Assembly (NCBI GenBank): GCA_021202555.1
Contig: JAJQCT010000015.1
Coordinates: 1 to 33,798, forward strand
DNA: 33,798 nucleotides
Direction: 5' to 3'
From: Clostridiales bacterium
GTDB lineage: Bacteria; Bacillota; Clostridia; Oscillospirales; CAG-272
Shown: positions 24,973 through 33,747 of the stretch, in pieces
Numbering within the stretch: the first letter of the stretch is position 1
How the letters are laid out: each line of letters opens with the position of its first letter
The notes under the pieces: generated by a model
Told to the model about the DNA's origin: nothing
Databases searched by the model: none
Seen by the model: only the letters and a program-made list of their open reading frames with translations
Program-made: the position numbers and the translations under genes

Positions 24973-26315
24973 TTTTCAGCGTCGCTTCGGGTCGGCAGCC
25001 ACCGCGTGAACGTAAGGGAGGGGTCAAGCTTTGATTTTATCGCCGCGAGCCTCTCGTCAGGAGACTTTTCTATGAGCTTTGCGACAGCCCCCGCGAAAAT
25101 GAGCGCTCCCCTGCGGCAAAGATGCGTGTCATCGCGGCTTCCTCCCGCGTAAACTCCCGAATATTCGCCCTCCTTTGTCCAAAGATAAAGCGATTTTGTC
25201 GCGTCCGCGCCGAGCGTTTCGCATATTTCCCCGCAGATGCTTCGGCTTTCAAGCCCGAGGTCGATATACGGAATGTCAAGCTCACGCGCAACAGAAATCA
25301 CAGCCGCCCTGTGCTCGGGAAATGAAATGTTGAACTCTCCCGTTTCGGGATTTATGCTCCGGCGCGATACGGGAGTGACAAGCACCGGCGTCACCTCGCG
25401 CGCCATTGCGGAGAGAGCATATTTTTTTATGTATTCGCGAAATTCTTCAACCGATGTATATCTGTTAGGACGCGCCTTCGTCGAATCGTTGTGCCCGAAT
25501 TGAATGAGGATAAAGTCGCCCCTCTGACATCTGAAAAGCAGCTCGCTCCATTTTCCCTCCAGCATGAACGAGCGCGAGCTTCTGCCGCCTATCGAGCGGT
25601 TTTCTATTATGATTTCCGGCAGCTCGTAGGCACGGCAGAGCGAATACGTCGCGCCCTCGGGAATATATTCAAAGGCGAAATCCGCATCCTTAAAATATTT
25701 GTAGAGCATCTGCCCCCAGCCCGTCTGCGGGTAATTTTTGTCGCCGTATGACTGCGCCGTCGAGTCCGACGCAATGAATACCGTCGGCTTTTTTCGTGTG
25801 CATTCGCGCTCAAGCCGCTTTACCGAAAGCGAGCGGAGCGAAAGCGTGGCAGCGGAATCAAGCCCCTCATTGACGCGCTCCCCGTCAGCGGCAAAAAATC
25901 GAAGCGACATCGTTTTGTCGGATGCCGCGGCGCGAAGCGTCACGACAGCGCGTCCGTCCTCTCCCGCCTCACCGACATCGCGATATAAAATCCCATCGAC
26001 GAGAGCGGATATTTTTAAGCCTTCGGGAGGCGCGTCGAACACAGCCGAAATCTCAAAATCGCCGTATTCCGCCTCAAATGTGAATTCGGGCGCTTCGACG
26101 TAATCGTAAACACCCCATCCCGTTTTCTCCGTTTCGCGGAAGCATCTGCATTCAAAGCGAGCGCTCCCCTCGTTCCCATCGTTCCCATCGTCCGAGATAA
26201 CCATTTTTGTGTCGCCGTATACGACCCTGCGTGGCGTATAAACGCCGTTTTCTCCCCACCCCTCGGCGGGCGTCGGATACGACGCATCCCTGACTGAAAA
26301 AATTCCGTATTTCAT
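24957..26315 (-). CDS. SGNH-hydrolase esterase, CE12 (rhamnogalacturonan acetylesterase)-like
   Basis: The 452 residues have two parts. Residues 1-170 form a beta-rich domain, probably a galactose-binding-like module (FTFEAEYGDFEISAVFD). Residues 175-430 form an SGNH hydrolase with Ser185 in FIASDSTAQSYGD, Gly near IENRSIGGRSSRSF, Asn276 in IQFGHND and the Asp/His pair in SRDDTHLC. This order matches CE12 enzymes that remove acetyl groups from pectin or other glycans. The usual GDS is SDS here. There is no signal peptide, so it should act inside the cell, perhaps on imported oligosaccharides. The ATG at 26315 (GAGG upstream) is preferred; the longer frame to 26402 has no ribosome site. Confidence 0.85.
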   Translation of the reverse strand: MKYGIFSVRDASYPTPAEGWGENGVYTPRRVVYGDTKMVISDDGNDGNEGSARFECRCFRETEKTGWGVYDYVEAPEFTFEAEYGDFEISAVFDAPPEGLKISALVDGILYRDVGEAGEDGRAVVTLRAAASDKTMSLRFFAADGERVNEGLDSAATLSLRSLSVKRLERECTRKKPTVFIASDSTAQSYGDKNYPQTGWGQMLYKYFKDADFAFEYIPEGATYSLCRAYELPEIIIENRSIGGRSSRSFMLEGKWSELLFRCQRGDFILIQFGHNDSTKARPNRYTSVEEFREYIKKYALSAMAREVTPVLVTPVSRRSINPETGEFNISFPEHRAAVISVARELDIPYIDLGLESRSICGEICETLGADATKSLYLWTKEGEYSGVYAGGSRDDTHLCRRGALIFAGAVAKLIEKSPDERLAAIKSKLDPSLTFTRWLPTRSDAEKWKES

Positions 26316-26348
26316 TATACCGTCCTCATAGCCTTTGTTGATATGATC

Positions 26349-26675
26349 ATTATACCATAAAAAGCGCTGTACCGTGAATATTGCGCTGCGCGCAATATTC
26401 ATCTAACTTGACGACTTCCGTTACGAATTTGTAATTCGCAACGGAATGTCTTCGAGGCTATGCCTTGTTGTTCAATGTTATTATACCATATCGAGTGCAA
26501 AGCCGCAAATATTTGATTTGAATCTGTGATTCAAATCGAATATTTGACAGACTTGAGAAATGGGCACAGCCCATTTCTCAATGTCTTATTATACCATAAA
26601 AAGCGCTGTACCGCAAATAATTTCGCAGAATCTGTGACTTGAAAGCGTTGAGAAACGGGCTGTGCCTATTTCTTA
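26349..26675. repeat. Cluster of five hairpins and a 26-bp direct repeat
   Basis: This gene-free stretch holds inverted repeats at 26376-26400 (loop TGC), 26416-26446 (TGT), 26506-26546 (TGT), 26554-26580 (ACA) and 26649-26675 (TGT, with mismatches). Most stems are 11-19 bp and nearly perfect. A 26-bp direct repeat (ATTATACCATAAAAAGCGCT then GTACCG) occurs at 26349-26374 and 26588-26613, and its first 11 bases again at 26480. AATGTC or AATGT follows several hairpins. None has a T run, so they are not ordinary terminators. The region separates dapA from the esterase gene, both on the minus strand. Confidence 0.8.
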
Positions 26676-27569
26676 ATGTATTAAAAGATTCTTGATGAAA
26701 TCATACCCCTCCTTGTCAATCGGCGTGAGCGGAAGTCGAAGCTCATTTTCGCAAAGCCCCAGAATTGAGCAAGCCGCCTTCACGGGTATCGGATTTGAGC
26801 GGATGAACATCGCCCTCGCGAGCGGCATAAGCTCCGCGTCAATCGCACGCGCCCTTTCAATGTCGGATAAAGCGGCAGCGCATAACTGCGACACCTCACG
26901 CGCCATAATATTTGAAAGCACGGATATAACGCCCTCGCAGCCGACTGCAAGCGCCGGAAGATTCAGTTCGTCCGAGCCGCAGTAAATCGAGAGCGCGCCC
27001 GAGAGTGTATGACATATCTCCGTTATGAGCTTTATGTCTCCCGACGCCTCCTTTACGCCGACAATATTTTCATGCTCCGACAGCAGCGCGTAGGTATCTG
27101 GCGTGAGCTGTGTCCCCGTGCGGGACGGAACAGTATATACGATGAGCGGGAGCGGCGACGCCTCGGCGATTTTATAAAAATGAGCGATAATCCCGTCCTT
27201 TGTCGGTCTGTTGTAATACGGAGTGACCGCCATCACCGCGTCGGCGCCCGAAATGAAGGCGTCCCTCGCGGCAGTGACGCTTTTTGCCGTGTCCGCGCAT
27301 CCGACGCCGACAATCACGGGGATTTTATCGCCGACGCGCGATTTGACGTTTGACGCTATTGCTTTTGCCTCGTCTCTTGTGAGCGTCGGTGCTTCTCCCG
27401 TTGTCCCGCACATGACAAGCGCCGAAATTTTCTCCTTCATCTGTCGGTCAACAATCCTGCCGAGCGCGGCAAAATCTATTCCGTCCGACGAAAAGGGCGT
27501 TATAAGTGCCGTCGCCGCTCCCGAAAAGATTACGGGCTTGCCTGACGACAGAATTTTTTTGTATTCCAT
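26673..27569 (-). CDS. dapA: 4-hydroxy-tetrahydrodipicolinate synthase
   Basis: A 298-residue DapA/NAL-family aldolase. It condenses pyruvate with aspartate semialdehyde on the route to lysine, meso-diaminopimelate and, in spore-formers, dipicolinate. Features are MCGTTGEAPTLTRDEAK, VTPYYNRPT, Tyr145 in VYTVPSRTG, the Schiff-base Lys173 in VGVKEASGDIK, and IYCGSDELNLP. The start is the ATG with GAGGAG upstream; a longer frame from 27602 has no support. It is divergent from queA. No other dap gene is nearby. Sequence alone cannot exclude another member of the aldolase family, but the motifs favour DapA. Confidence 0.9.
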   Translation of the reverse strand: MEYKKILSSGKPVIFSGAATALITPFSSDGIDFAALGRIVDRQMKEKISALVMCGTTGEAPTLTRDEAKAIASNVKSRVGDKIPVIVGVGCADTAKSVTAARDAFISGADAVMAVTPYYNRPTKDGIIAHFYKIAEASPLPLIVYTVPSRTGTQLTPDTYALLSEHENIVGVKEASGDIKLITEICHTLSGALSIYCGSDELNLPALAVGCEGVISVLSNIMAREVSQLCAAALSDIERARAIDAELMPLARAMFIRSNPIPVKAACSILGLCENELRLPLTPIDKEGYDFIKNLLIH

Positions 27570-27588
27570 TTGATGTACTCCTCTTCGG

Positions 27589-27617
27589 TTGCAAATTTTC
27601 ACGCAATATGTTATATT
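27589..27617 (+). promoter_or_regulatory. Sigma-A-type promoter for queA
   Basis: TTGCAA, 17 bases and TATATT. It places transcription start near 27624, which rules out the upstream ATG codons as queA starts. Confidence 0.6.
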
Positions 27618-27718
27618 ATATTAAAGAGCGGCGTGCCGTTCATCTGACATTATATGCGACAGATAACGGCGAGGTTACGCCGCACGGAGGTGATTTTACG
27701 AATACGGAAAAAGAGAGA

Positions 27719-28768
27719 GTGGACGGTCTTAAAACGAGCGATTTTTATTTCGACCTGCCGCATGAGCTTATCGCGCAGACGCCGACAGAACCGCGCGACG
27801 CATCAAAGCTTCTTAAAATCGACATGAAAACGGGCGAGCTTGAGGACCACATATTCCGCGACATCGAATATCTTCTGAAGCCGGGAGACACGCTTGTTAT
27901 AAACGATTCAAAGGTGATTCCCGCGCGCATATACGGAAACCGCACCGACGGCGACGGCGGGCGCGTTGAGCTGCTTCTCGTCAAGCACACAAGGGAGGAC
28001 GAATGGGAGTGCCTTATCAAGCCGGGACGGCGCGTCCGCGAGGGATGCCGACTCACGTTCGGCGGCGGGGAGCTTTCGGGGATTGTGACGGGTATTCTGC
28101 CCGACGGGAGCAGAACCGTTTCGTTTTCGTTCGACCGCGAAAAATACGGCAGCATCTTCGCCGTGCTCGATGAAATAGGCACGATGCCGACGCCGCCCTA
28201 CATAACGGAAAGGCTTGAGGACAAAAGCAGATACCAGACCGTTTACGCCAAAACCGAAGGGTCAGCCGCCGCGCCGACAGCGGGGCTTCACTTCACGCCT
28301 GAGCTTATGGCAAGGCTCGAGGCAAGGGATATAAAATTCGTGCGCGTCATGCTCCACATCGGGCTTGGGACCTTCAGTCCCGTGCGCGAGGAAAATATCG
28401 CGGATCACGTAATGCACACGGAATATTATTCCGTGTCGAAGGATGCCGCCGATACGATAAATTCACGCCGCGCAGCGGGCGGTCGCACCGTGTGCGTCGG
28501 CACCACATCGTGCAGAACGCTTGAAACTGTCGCGAATGAGGACGGAATCATCGTTCCCTCCGCGGGCTACACGGGGATTTTCATCTCCCCCGGATATAAA
28601 ATCAAGGCAACGGACGCGCTGATAACGAATTTTCATCTGCCCGAAAGCACGCTTATTATGCTTGTTTCCGCGTTCACGGGACGTGAGCGCATTCTCGCCG
28701 CGTACAAATACGCCGTCGAGCATAAATACCGCTTTTTCTCGTTTGGCGATGCGTGCCTGATTTGCTGA
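27719..28768 (+). CDS. queA: S-adenosylmethionine:tRNA ribosyltransferase-isomerase
   Basis: QueA transfers the ribosyl part of SAM to 7-aminomethyl-7-deazaguanine in tRNA, the penultimate step of queuosine synthesis. Recognisable stretches are KTSDFYFDLPHELIAQTPTE, the DTLVINDSKVIPARIYG core, EGSAAAPTAGLHFT, LHIGLGTFSPVREENI and ALITNFHLPESTLIMLVSAF. From GTG 27719 the product is 349 residues, the normal length. That GTG has only a weak purine-rich ribosome site. A perfect GGAGGT lies at 27686-27691, six bases before an in-frame ACG (27698), so an ACG start is possible. The frame stays open further upstream, but the promoter position excludes those starts. No other queuosine gene is nearby. 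Confidence 0.92.
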   Translation: MDGLKTSDFYFDLPHELIAQTPTEPRDASKLLKIDMKTGELEDHIFRDIEYLLKPGDTLVINDSKVIPARIYGNRTDGDGGRVELLLVKHTREDEWECLIKPGRRVREGCRLTFGGGELSGIVTGILPDGSRTVSFSFDREKYGSIFAVLDEIGTMPTPPYITERLEDKSRYQTVYAKTEGSAAAPTAGLHFTPELMARLEARDIKFVRVMLHIGLGTFSPVREENIADHVMHTEYYSVSKDAADTINSRRAAGGRTVCVGTTSCRTLETVANEDGIIVPSAGYTGIFISPGYKIKATDALITNFHLPESTLIMLVSAFTGRERILAAYKYAVEHKYRFFSFGDACLIC

Positions 28769-28817
28769 AAAAAATTACATCGCACCGCAAAAAAATTCAT
28801 TCATGCGCCTCATGCCC

Positions 28818-28846
28818 TTGACATTTTCCGCGCTTTGTGCTACACT
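28818..28846 (+). promoter_or_regulatory. Sigma-A promoter for plsY
   Basis: Perfect TTGACA, 17 bases and TACACT, about 33 bases before the start codon. Confidence 0.8.
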
Positions 28847-28878
28847 TTAGCCATATAAATTCTATGGAGGGCACGAAG

Positions 28879-29493
28879 GTGACAGTGCATGACATCTTTT
28901 ACATAATTGTCGGTTATCTATCCGGAAGCGTGCTTTATGCGCGCGTTTTCGGCTTTATTTTCGCGTCAAAAAACGTCGCCGACGAAAGCCCCGACAAAAA
29001 TCCCGGCACCGCCAACGCTTTCGTCTACGGCGGATTTTTGTGCGGTGTTTTTACGTTGCTCTGCGATATACTGAAGGGCTTTTTTCCCGTTTACTTTTAC
29101 ATGATTAAAACCGAATCCCCTCCCGCTCTTCCGCTCGCGCTTGTTATCGCGGCGCCCGTCGTCGGGCACGTTCTTCCCCTCTTTTTCAGATTCAAAGGCG
29201 GCAAGGGAATTGCCACCTCCTTCGGTGTAACCCTCGGACTTGTGCCTATAATCGTTCCCGTCGTGACGCTCGCGTTCTTCTTCATCTTTTTCTCGACAAT
29301 TCTGCACGTTACGCCGCATTATCACAGAACAATTCTCACATATGTCGCCACGTCCGTTTCGCTTACGCTCGAAAATCCCTCGACGTACATAACTCTGGGC
29401 TTTCTTTTGGTGACCGCTGTCATAATCACCCGTCTGATTCTGAGCCGCGAGGAAAAGGAAAAGCCAAAGGTGCAGCTATTATGGAAGCGCTGA
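28879..29493 (+). CDS. plsY: Glycerol-3-phosphate acyltransferase PlsY
   Basis: A 204-residue membrane enzyme that moves an acyl group from acyl-phosphate to sn-glycerol-3-phosphate, the first step of phosphatidate synthesis. It has about five hydrophobic segments and the three PlsY motifs in variant form: SGSVLYARVFG, NPGTANAFVYGG (usually NPGATN) and GHVLPLFFRFKGGKGIATS. The start is GTG 28879, eight bases after GGAGG; the ATG in that ribosome site is less likely. It overlaps the glycosyltransferase gene by 13 bases, making a two-gene membrane lipid unit. The motif departures (GTANAF) suggest a divergent branch; activity is likely but unproven. Confidence 0.85.
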   Translation: MTVHDIFYIIVGYLSGSVLYARVFGFIFASKNVADESPDKNPGTANAFVYGGFLCGVFTLLCDILKGFFPVYFYMIKTESPPALPLALVIAAPVVGHVLPLFFRFKGGKGIATSFGVTLGLVPIIVPVVTLAFFFIFFSTILHVTPHYHRTILTYVATSVSLTLENPSTYITLGFLLVTAVIITRLILSREEKEKPKVQLLWKR

Positions 29494-30629
29494 TTCTGTC
29501 GTGCAGCACGGGCGGCGGGCACAATTCGGCTGCGGCTGCAATCAAAGAAGCGTTTGAGTCGCGCGGTCACAGCGTCACGCTTCTTGATCCGTATTCGCTT
29601 GTGAAGGGCGAGCATCATGTTGACCGCAAGGTGGGCGGCGCGTATATCAGTGTTGTTCGCCATACTCCCCTGCTTTTCGGCGCGATTTACAGTCTCGGCG
29701 AGCTTTACAGCACGGCGGAGCGAAAAATGAACGTCCGCTCACCCGTCTACCACATCAACCGCCTGATGAAACGCCCGATGGCAGAATACCTCGCCGCGCA
29801 TCATTTCGACGTAATAATAACGACGCACCTTTTCCCGTCCGAAATCCTTACGGCGCTGAAGCAGAGCGGCGTACCCCTTCCGACGACAATATTTGTCGCG
29901 ACGGATTACACCTGCATCCCCTTCACTGAGGAAACGGACTGCGATTTTTTCGTAATACCCGCGGCAGACCTCGATTATGCGTATAAATCGCGCGGCATTC
30001 CGCCCGAAAAAATTCTCCCCTACGGCATACCCGTAAGGCATGATTTCGCAGTCACAGAAGACAAAAAGACGGCTGCCGAATCGCTCGGGCTTGACCCCTC
30101 GCGGCGATATATTCTGCTTTCCGGCGGCAGCATCGGCGCCGGAAACATAAAAAGCACAGTGCGGACGCTGCGGCTTTATCTCAGAATGCACACCGACACG
30201 ACGCTCATAGTGCTTTGCGGAAGCAATGAAGCGCTCTTTTCAGACCTTTCGGAAAAATACAAAAACGACGCCTCGATTCTGCCGATGAAAAGCACCGACA
30301 GAATTGCGGAGCTTATGCGGGCATCCGATATGATAATTTCCAAGCCCGGCGGACTTTCCTCGACCGAGGCGGCAGTTTCTGGTACGCCGCTCATTCATAT
30401 AGCGCCGATTCCGGGCTGCGAGACGAAAAACACGCGGTATTTTGAGAAAAACGGAATGAGCGTTTCCGTCGGCAACAGCCGAATAAGGCTGCTTTTGTCC
30501 GTGTCAAGACTGAGCGATTCTGGCGAAGCGGAGCGGATGTCTGAAATCCAGCGCCGCAGCATAAGCCCGAACGCAGCGCTCGACATCTGCCTTTTGTCGG
30601 AAAGCGCCTCGTCGGGAAATATGTCATAA
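29481..30629 (+). CDS. Glycosyltransferase, diacylglycerol glucosyltransferase (UgtP/MGDG synthase)-like
   Basis: A 382-residue GT28-like enzyme without membrane helices. The N-terminal lipid-acceptor domain opens EALILSCSTGGGHNSAAAAI, as in MGDG synthases and UgtP, and includes TTHLFPSEIL and FVATDYTCIPF. The C-terminal nucleotide-sugar domain has YILLSGGSIGAGN and the donor loop ISKPGGLSSTEAAVSGTPLI. It probably adds glucose or galactose from a UDP-sugar to diacylglycerol for membrane glycolipid or lipoteichoic acid anchor. Overlap with plsY supports a lipid role. MurG-like action is the alternative, but the STGGGHNSAA start favours the lipid group. Confidence 0.85.
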   Translation: MEALILSCSTGGGHNSAAAAIKEAFESRGHSVTLLDPYSLVKGEHHVDRKVGGAYISVVRHTPLLFGAIYSLGELYSTAERKMNVRSPVYHINRLMKRPMAEYLAAHHFDVIITTHLFPSEILTALKQSGVPLPTTIFVATDYTCIPFTEETDCDFFVIPAADLDYAYKSRGIPPEKILPYGIPVRHDFAVTEDKKTAAESLGLDPSRRYILLSGGSIGAGNIKSTVRTLRLYLRMHTDTTLIVLCGSNEALFSDLSEKYKNDASILPMKSTDRIAELMRASDMIISKPGGLSSTEAAVSGTPLIHIAPIPGCETKNTRYFEKNGMSVSVGNSRIRLLLSVSRLSDSGEAERMSEIQRRSISPNAALDICLLSESASSGNMS

Positions 30630-30648
30630 TTGGACATAAAACGTCGGC

Positions 30649-30676
30649 TTGCCGACAGTTCTCGGCGCAATATAAT
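30649..30676 (+). promoter_or_regulatory. Promoter candidate for the PilM-like gene
   Basis: TTGCCG, 16 bases and TATAAT. The -35 overlaps a small hairpin GTCGGC-TT-GCCGAC (30643-30656), which might regulate or end the preceding transcript. Confidence 0.5.
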
Positions 30677-30732
30677 ATGCCAAAGACGACAGGGCTGAAA
30701 TGCTGAAAATTTCCGATGGAGGTCGCCGACAA

Positions 30733-32142
30733 ATGAAAAAGCTTAAAATTCGCGGCGAGCTTCTCATCGTCGAAATCACAAAACGCACGGTCAGGCTCGC
30801 GCGGGTCTTAAACTCGGGAAATTCGGCAAAGCTTCTTTCCGGCGTCGCGCTCCCGCTCCCCGAGGGGACGGCGGATGATGGAAAAATTCTCGACAGACCT
30901 CGCCTTTTCGCCCTGCTTTCGTCGGCGCTGTCCGAAAACCCCGAGCTGAAAGCAGAATCGAAAAAGGTCGTTTTCCTGCTCTCAACGTCACGCACGCTTT
31001 TCACAACTATAGACATCCCGACCGCAGTATCGGACAGAAAAATCGGCGCGTTCATTTCCTCAAACGACGACATTCTCTTTCCCGAAAAAATTTCCGACAA
31101 GACAACCGTATACGAAACGACGTCTCCCGTGTTCCGTGACAAAAACGGAACCGAATGCCGTCGGGTACGGATATGGGCGACCTCCGTCGATATTCTGAAG
31201 GAATATTACGAGCTTGCCGACGACCTCGGGCTGAGTACTGTCGGAATAGAGCATTTCGTAAACGCCTTCGCGTCCTGCTGCGGGCTCACCTTTTTTGGTG
31301 ATGCGGAAAAATGCAGTGACGACGTTAGGCTTTACGTCCGAGGCGATGAAGATTATATAATCCTTTTGCTTGCTCGCGGAGGTTCCGTCGAGCTTTTTCG
31401 TATAATAAGGCGAACGGACGCGGAGTGCGACACAAGCGAGGTGAATCTCGCCCTCGAATATTATAAATCAAAGTACGGCAGGGACGGATTTTCGGAAAAA
31501 ATGGTGTGCGCGGTGTCAGGACCCGCCTTTGCGGAAAAGGAATTTTCACGTCAATTCTCCGCGCGTATGCCGTTCTTTTGCGACACGGGCGATAACTCGG
31601 AATTTGCTCTTTGCCTCGGAGCCGCGAAAATGTCCGTCAATTCCGGGCTGCCGCGGCGTGCGCGCAAGCCGCGCGCATCAACGATAAAAACAATGTCCCT
31701 CGCAGGAGCGGCAGCTCTCACCGCCGCCCTCGCCCTAACGGTAAATTCGCTTTTGACATGGAACGACGAGATTGCAGCGCTTCGGCAAAAGTCGTTCGAC
31801 CTTGAGGCGTCCGTTTCGGCAATTCCGTCATACGAAAGCGAAATCGAGCAGTACGAAAAATACTCAAGCGACAGCGCGGCGCTCAAATCCCGCCTCGACG
31901 ACTCAGAATTCGGAGAGGTGATTCACGAAATTGAAGCAAGCCTCGGCAGCTCGTCGCTTGACGGATTTGACACGGACGACGGCAGCATCACGGCAAGCTT
32001 CAGCTCCCCGTCGCCATCTGACGCGGCGGAGCTTATCGCGGCGCTCCGCACGCTGCAAAGCGCCAAGCTTACAGATGTCGGCGACCTTTTCATTTCAGAC
32101 GACGGCATAGTCTCATTTGAAGTCAGACTGATATTCCCGTGA
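30733..32142 (+). CDS. PilM/PilN-like pilus assembly protein (single polypeptide)
   Basis: A 469-residue protein. The N-terminal 300 residues look like the actin-fold PilM/GspL cytoplasmic domain: LRIVEIT-like opening (GELLIVEITKRTVRLARVL), IPTAVSDRKIGAFISSNDDI, GIEHFVNAFA and GGSVELFRIIRRTDA. Near residue 320 is one membrane helix (LAGAAALTAALALTVNSLL) followed by a coiled coil and a small C-terminal alpha/beta domain (SPSDAAELIAALRTLQSAKL), as in PilN. The protein therefore joins PilM-like and PilN-like parts. These link the inner-membrane platform of type IV pili or related secretion systems to the rest. No other pilus gene lies in view. GGAGGT sets the ATG at 30733. Confidence 0.65.
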   Translation: MKKLKIRGELLIVEITKRTVRLARVLNSGNSAKLLSGVALPLPEGTADDGKILDRPRLFALLSSALSENPELKAESKKVVFLLSTSRTLFTTIDIPTAVSDRKIGAFISSNDDILFPEKISDKTTVYETTSPVFRDKNGTECRRVRIWATSVDILKEYYELADDLGLSTVGIEHFVNAFASCCGLTFFGDAEKCSDDVRLYVRGDEDYIILLLARGGSVELFRIIRRTDAECDTSEVNLALEYYKSKYGRDGFSEKMVCAVSGPAFAEKEFSRQFSARMPFFCDTGDNSEFALCLGAAKMSVNSGLPRRARKPRASTIKTMSLAGAAALTAALALTVNSLLTWNDEIAALRQKSFDLEASVSAIPSYESEIEQYEKYSSDSAALKSRLDDSEFGEVIHEIEASLGSSSLDGFDTDDGSITASFSSPSPSDAAELIAALRTLQSAKLTDVGDLFISDDGIVSFEVRLIFP

Positions 32143-32171
32143 CGCCAAAATCCGCTTGTTTTCGCAGCAAA

Positions 32172-32207
32172 ATTCCCCCACAGCAACACTCGCTGCGGGG
32201 GAATTTT
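32172..32207 (+). terminator. Intrinsic terminator after the PilM-like gene
   Basis: ATTCCCCCACAGC pairs with GCTGCGGGGGAAT (one mismatch) and is followed by T5. Confidence 0.88.
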
Positions 32208-32323
32208 TCATTTTATGCGTTTGTCTTTCAAAATCCGCTCATTTTCGACACTTGCAATGAGCTCATATTGCTGAGTCGCCGTCGAAAATTCTGTCGTAAG
32301 CGGCGTAAGTCTTCGTTGCTTTC

Positions 32324-33535
32324 TCAATAATCCTTGCTCAGCAGAAAATCGGCGATGTGCATGGTCTTGATTCCCTTATAATTGCCGTCGGCAAATGGGT
32401 CTGTCCGCAGCACATACTTCGGGTAATTATCCTTAACTTGCAGCAAACGCTCGTATTCCCGCTTTTCCGTTTTCTCAGAGCGAATCTCCTGCGTCACCTG
32501 TACATACAGCTTTTCGTTCTGCCTTTCCGCAACGAAGTCAATCTCGCAGTCTCCCAACTTTCCAATGTACACCGTATATCCTCTGCGGCACAGTTCAAGA
32601 TAGACAATGTTCTCAAGACTTGCGGCAACGCAGCCCTCGGAATAACCGAGAACGCTATACCGAAGGGACACATCCGCAAGGTAAAACTTCTCCTGTGTTT
32701 TCAGAATTTCCTTGCCCTGCAAATCATAACGGGAGCAGCGGTGAAGCAAATAAGCCTTTTCCAACTTTTCTAAGTAGCTGTACACCGTTTCATTGTCCAG
32801 CTTTCGGTTCTCAGATTTCAAGTAGTCCGAGATGGATTTTGCCGAAAAGGTGTTTCCAAGATTGTTAAAAGCGTATTTTACAACCCGTTCCAGCTGGTCG
32901 ATTTTACGAACCTGATTTCGTTTCACAATATCCGAGAAAATCGTGGAATTGTATATATCCCTGACAATAGTGTATACTTCGTCATCCGAATACGCCTGCA
33001 AATGCGTCGCCGGGAACCCGCCCAGGCGGACATAATTGGCAAGCTCTGCTTTCGCATCACCAACCGTGCCGTATTTGGCTTTAAAAGCGAGATATTCGTC
33101 AAATGAAAGCGTGTAAATGCGAAAGGACACATAGCGCCCGGTAAGATAGGTTGAAATCTCCGAGGACATCATCCGGGAATTGGAGCCTGTCACATAGATG
33201 TCCACATCGTAGTCCGAGAAAAGAGAGTTAACGACCTTTTCCCAGCCCGTCACCTCCTGCACCTCATCGAGAAACAGATATGTTTTCACATCAGGCTGAA
33301 TCCTTCTTTTCAGCATTGTGAACATCTGCTTCGCCGTCATATCCTCGTATTCCATGGAATCAAATCGATAGGATACAATGCGCTCGGCATTGATTCCCCT
33401 TTCTTCCTGGAGCTTCCCAATAATCATCTTTAAAATTGTGGACTTACCGCAGCGGCGAACGCCAGTGAGAATCTTGACAAATGGGGTATCTACATACGCC
33501 ATAATTCTGTCCACATATAGGGGTCTATAAATCAT
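32324..33535 (-). CDS. AAA ATPase with DUF4143 domain
   Basis: A 403-residue protein of the common AAA_14/DUF4143 group. Walker A is ILTGVRRCGKST (about residues 22-33), and Walker B is TYLFLDEVQEV, followed by VTGSNSRMMSSEISTYLTGR, which holds the sensor region. The C-terminal half has a winged-helix-like segment (FSAKSISDYLKSENRKLDNE) and the DUF4143 nuclease-like end (CEIDFVAERQNEKLYVQVTQ) with a D-x-x...Q-V pattern seen in PD-(D/E)xK folds. The biological role of this family is unknown and it is often in mobile or accessory DNA. Codon use is less GC-rich than the neighbouring core genes. ATG 33535 has GGAGGTG upstream. Confidence 0.85.
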   Translation of the reverse strand: MIYRPLYVDRIMAYVDTPFVKILTGVRRCGKSTILKMIIGKLQEERGINAERIVSYRFDSMEYEDMTAKQMFTMLKRRIQPDVKTYLFLDEVQEVTGWEKVVNSLFSDYDVDIYVTGSNSRMMSSEISTYLTGRYVSFRIYTLSFDEYLAFKAKYGTVGDAKAELANYVRLGGFPATHLQAYSDDEVYTIVRDIYNSTIFSDIVKRNQVRKIDQLERVVKYAFNNLGNTFSAKSISDYLKSENRKLDNETVYSYLEKLEKAYLLHRCSRYDLQGKEILKTQEKFYLADVSLRYSVLGYSEGCVAASLENIVYLELCRRGYTVYIGKLGDCEIDFVAERQNEKLYVQVTQEIRSEKTEKREYERLLQVKDNYPKYVLRTDPFADGNYKGIKTMHIADFLLSKDY

Positions 33536-33556
33536 TGCAATCACCTCCACTGTCAA

Positions 33557-33747
33557 TATTATACTGCAAAATCAAGAATAGTGCAAGTACTTTTGCGGTT
33601 TATAACCGCAATATTTTATTGGACTCTGCTCGTTATCCGATAAGGTTAATCATAATTGAACAGTTCTAAACGCCGACCTTTATTTTCCCAACTCTTTTTT
33701 CACCTTTTTACTCATAGCAATCTCCTTTTGCGCCGCTCCTCGCGATG
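33557..33747. other. Short AT-rich intergenic stretch with an 11-codon ORF
   Basis: No substantial gene is seen. On the minus strand an ATG with AAGGAG upstream (33715) gives MSKKVKKELGK and a stop at 33680; it is too short to judge and may be a chance or remnant frame. Confidence 0.3.
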
